Assembly: GCF_021347895.1 (NCBI RefSeq)
Contig: NC_067131.1
Location: forward strand, 6,538,653-6,602,652
Length of the DNA: 64,000 nt
Direction: 5' to 3'
DNA from: Acanthochromis polyacanthus
Lineage: Eukaryota; Chordata; Actinopteri; Pomacentridae
The notes under the pieces were generated by a model. It was not told the origin of the DNA. It was given only the letters and a program-made list of their open reading frames with translations, and did no database searches. Of the stretch, positions 61,703 through 64,000 are shown in pieces. The translations under genes and the position numbers were made by a program. Each line of letters opens with the position of its first letter. Within the stretch, counting starts at the first letter, position 1.

Positions 61703-63720
61703 ATGCATTTTATTTTGGAGTGCACTTTTCTGAGCATTCAAAGACATTTTATAGGTAAAAGGCAAATTGTAAAACAAAAAATAAACAAATACAATAAACA
61801 GCAAGTATAAAAGCATAAACCAGTTAACAATTACAAAGGAAAAAACTAATTGATGAGTAGAAGCATTAAGTTTTCTGATATTCTGCTGCCATCCAGCTCC
61901 ACTCCAGATAATCCAAAGAGCGCACTGAACAAACTCTCATGGGGCCCATTTCCTTGGCATTAAGTAGGAAAAACTGTTGACACTGCTGCCTGTGGATCCT
62001 CCAACAAAAGATTTTCTTTTGGCAGCTTTGGGCATCAGAAGCAAAATTCTGGTCACTTACACTCAACTGTAATGAAGGCAGAAACCCTCAGAGAACGTAT
62101 TTGTGCAGTTTGGATAAAGTGTTTCCAAGCTCCTTCAAACTGAGAAGAAAATGACTTCATTTTGTGTTTTTCCATCAGCTAACACAAAAGAAAGAGCAGC
62201 AAACTTATATCAGCAACGTGTGGTTCTACTGATCATTTTTATGTAGCTTTTACTACATGTTTCTTAGCTTTTCTTGGGATTTTTAATGATTTTTTGTGTG
62301 CTACTGTGCTGGTGGAATAGCATTAGGTTCACTGTGCGCCTAGCAACAAACAACAACAAAATGTTCTGTACCAGACACGCAAAACAGAAAGCAGTTGAAG
62401 AACTTTGCACTGTAACTTTTGCACCAGAGGTCAGTTACATGTGAGGCTGTTTTTTCCACTATTTTATGTACATCAGATACACTTTCCACCATAAACAACG
62501 GCAGATAAAAAGCAATCAGTGCCTAAATAAAATTAAACATATGGAGAGATGGTTTTGTAGTGCCTTGGATTAGTAGTACAGTCCTTTTTTCCCAATCACC
62601 ACACCCACATTTCCTCGTTAGCGAGCCTCTAGTTTATCTGTAATCGTACCATTCCCCTTGCCTCCTCCTCTCTGTGTTTTGCTCTCTGCAGTGACACACA
62701 CTGATTTATCATGGTTTGTTTCAAAGGGTGAACGCCGTCATGTCATTGGCTGATGGCCTGACAACACCCACCCAACCATAGAGGGGTGTGACTGGGGGAG
62801 GAGAGGAGGGTAAGAGGAGAGAGTTGGGGGAGTGTTGGGGTAAATCAGGGTCTGTTTGTGAGTCACATGGCCCCGGCACTGGAAAGACATGCGAGGAACA
62901 GAGATCGTCTTCCTGTCTGAGTCAGAGGAGCTTTTTTGTGTCTTCTGGTGCCTCCTTAACACAGAGTCTCACCATCATGTGAAATGTAACCCTCGTCCCA
63001 CCACCGTGACTTCCTCCACCTCTTATCTCCACCCTCTGGACCTCAGACTTGGTCATACCGGAGCCATCAGGCCTCTGAGACGAGACTCAAGGCCGCAAAT
63101 GGCCTCAACAACTGCTAAGGTCACCTTGAAAAGCAGCAGAAAATGGCAGCGTAGCAAACTTAGGCAGTCAGTTGAAAACAATTTCCTGGAGTCAAATTAA
63201 TACGAACAGCGAGGACAAAAACTGCTTTATTATGCGATGGGTTTTTTTCCATGTTACTTTCCTTGAAGACATAAAAGCTCACAATCAGCTGTGACTTCAT
63301 GCCTACTTCCGCTATAATCAGCCTTTAATAGTTCACTAATAAACAAGGCAGAAGCACTGATGATGACCCCTCTTGGAATCTAAGTCCTTTCCTAAGTAGT
63401 CTTCATAAAAAAAATCTAATCTGTGTTATTTTTCACTCTGAGTCATCTTTTGATGCATAAGCGACTAAAGTGGTTCAGTCCAGCTTTCTCCAACTCAGAC
63501 AGCGGAACAAGATGAGGTCATTGCTCTCTGCTGCAGACTTAGAAAAGGTCGCCACGCTTTTATCTCTTCCAGACTTGACTGCACTTTATTCTGGTCCACC
63601 TTTAAAAGTAGAACTTCAAGAAACCTTTTCAGGTTCCTCATTACCGACACTGGAGAAAAGTTTAAAATGGTTCCTTGAGAAACCAGTGCAGCTTCATTAC
63701 CTCTGCCAGGAGGTTATGTA
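61703..63720. other. Intergenic region without supported gene
   Basis: Open frames such as 62889-63200 (+) and 63470-63721 (+) have no recognisable domain, start context or splice sites. A purine-rich stretch lies at 62790-62840. Confidence 0.45.
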
Positions 63721-63752
63721 ATCATCGGAGTTTGTCTGTCTGTTTGTCTGTT

Positions 63753-64000
63753 AACAGCATAACTCAAAAAGTCATGGACGGATTTTCACCAAATTTTTAC
63801 AGAATGTCCGGAAGAGCAAAAGTAACAATCGATTAGATTTTGGAAGTGATCCGGATCACCGTCTGGATCCAGGATTTTTTTGAAGGACTATGTACAATTG
63901 AGAGATGGCCGCCAATCTAATCGATTGTTACTTTTGCTCTTCTGGACATTCTGTAAAAATTTGGTGAAAATCCGTCCATGACTTTTTGAGTTATGCTGTT
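63753..64000. mobile_element. Inverted-repeat (MITE-like) element cut by the window end
   Basis: The left arm 63753-63839 (AACAGCATAACTCAAAAAGT through CGATTAGATT) is mirrored by 63914-64000 (AATCTAATCG through GAGTTATGCTGTT), 87 bp each with about one mismatch. The loop is about 74 bp. The left flank (GGAGTTTGTCTGTCTGTTTG) probably belongs to the element as well, so its true ends are unknown. Confidence 0.8.

Noticed and set aside
62889..63200. 103-codon frame at the right end as a new gene
   Set aside because: Low-complexity Ser/Arg/Thr composition without a recognisable family or splice context.

Overview
The window is nuclear DNA of a vertebrate, most likely a ray-finned (probably teleost) fish. 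It has split genes with GT-AG introns, many microsatellites, and Tc1/mariner-type, LINE-type and tRNA-SINE repeats. The gene order ldb3 - gamma-synuclein - glud1 matches the human 10q23 neighbourhood (LDB3 ... SNCG ... GLUD1). I could not assign a species.

Layout. Bases 942-4094 (+) hold the last three coding exons of an LDB3/ZASP-type sarcomeric Z-disc gene, ending in the short (LIM-less) C-terminus; its introns are packed with transposon debris. Bases 6953-15751 (+) hold a complete five-coding-exon gamma-synuclein gene of 113 codons. Bases 38560-56553 (-) hold a complete 13-exon glutamate dehydrogenase gene of 542 codons, with an intact frame across every junction. A small apparently complete gene of unknown function (42120-44430, +) is nested antisense inside a glud1 intron. 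It has a CCAAT box, a TATA box, two 5'UTR exons, a single 107-codon coding exon and a poly(A) signal.

The most unusual part is the sncg-glud1 intergenic region. About 18 kb (18491-36416) is an almost uninterrupted tandem array of a 36-39 bp AT-rich monomer. At its left edge sits a 167 bp near-palindromic MITE-like element (18324-18490) whose arm contains the monomer, so the satellite appears to have grown out of that element. A fixed spacer equal to the element's right half recurs 30 times. The series of distances between spacers shows that a 6.36 kb block has been duplicated whole (about 21.57-27.93 kb and 27.93-34.29 kb). On the right (36541-38265) the monomers run in the opposite orientation and are interspersed with three copies of a tRNA-derived SINE, one split by a 746 bp TIR element.

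Bases 56700-64000 hold no gene I can support. They carry a decayed Tc1-like element, a decayed mariner-type element with both TIRs, fish-type dispersed repeats, and at the very edge an inverted-repeat element cut by the window end. The three named genes act in unrelated pathways (Z-disc structure, neuronal or membrane-associated synuclein, mitochondrial glutamate oxidation), so their adjacency is conserved synteny rather than an operon-like arrangement.
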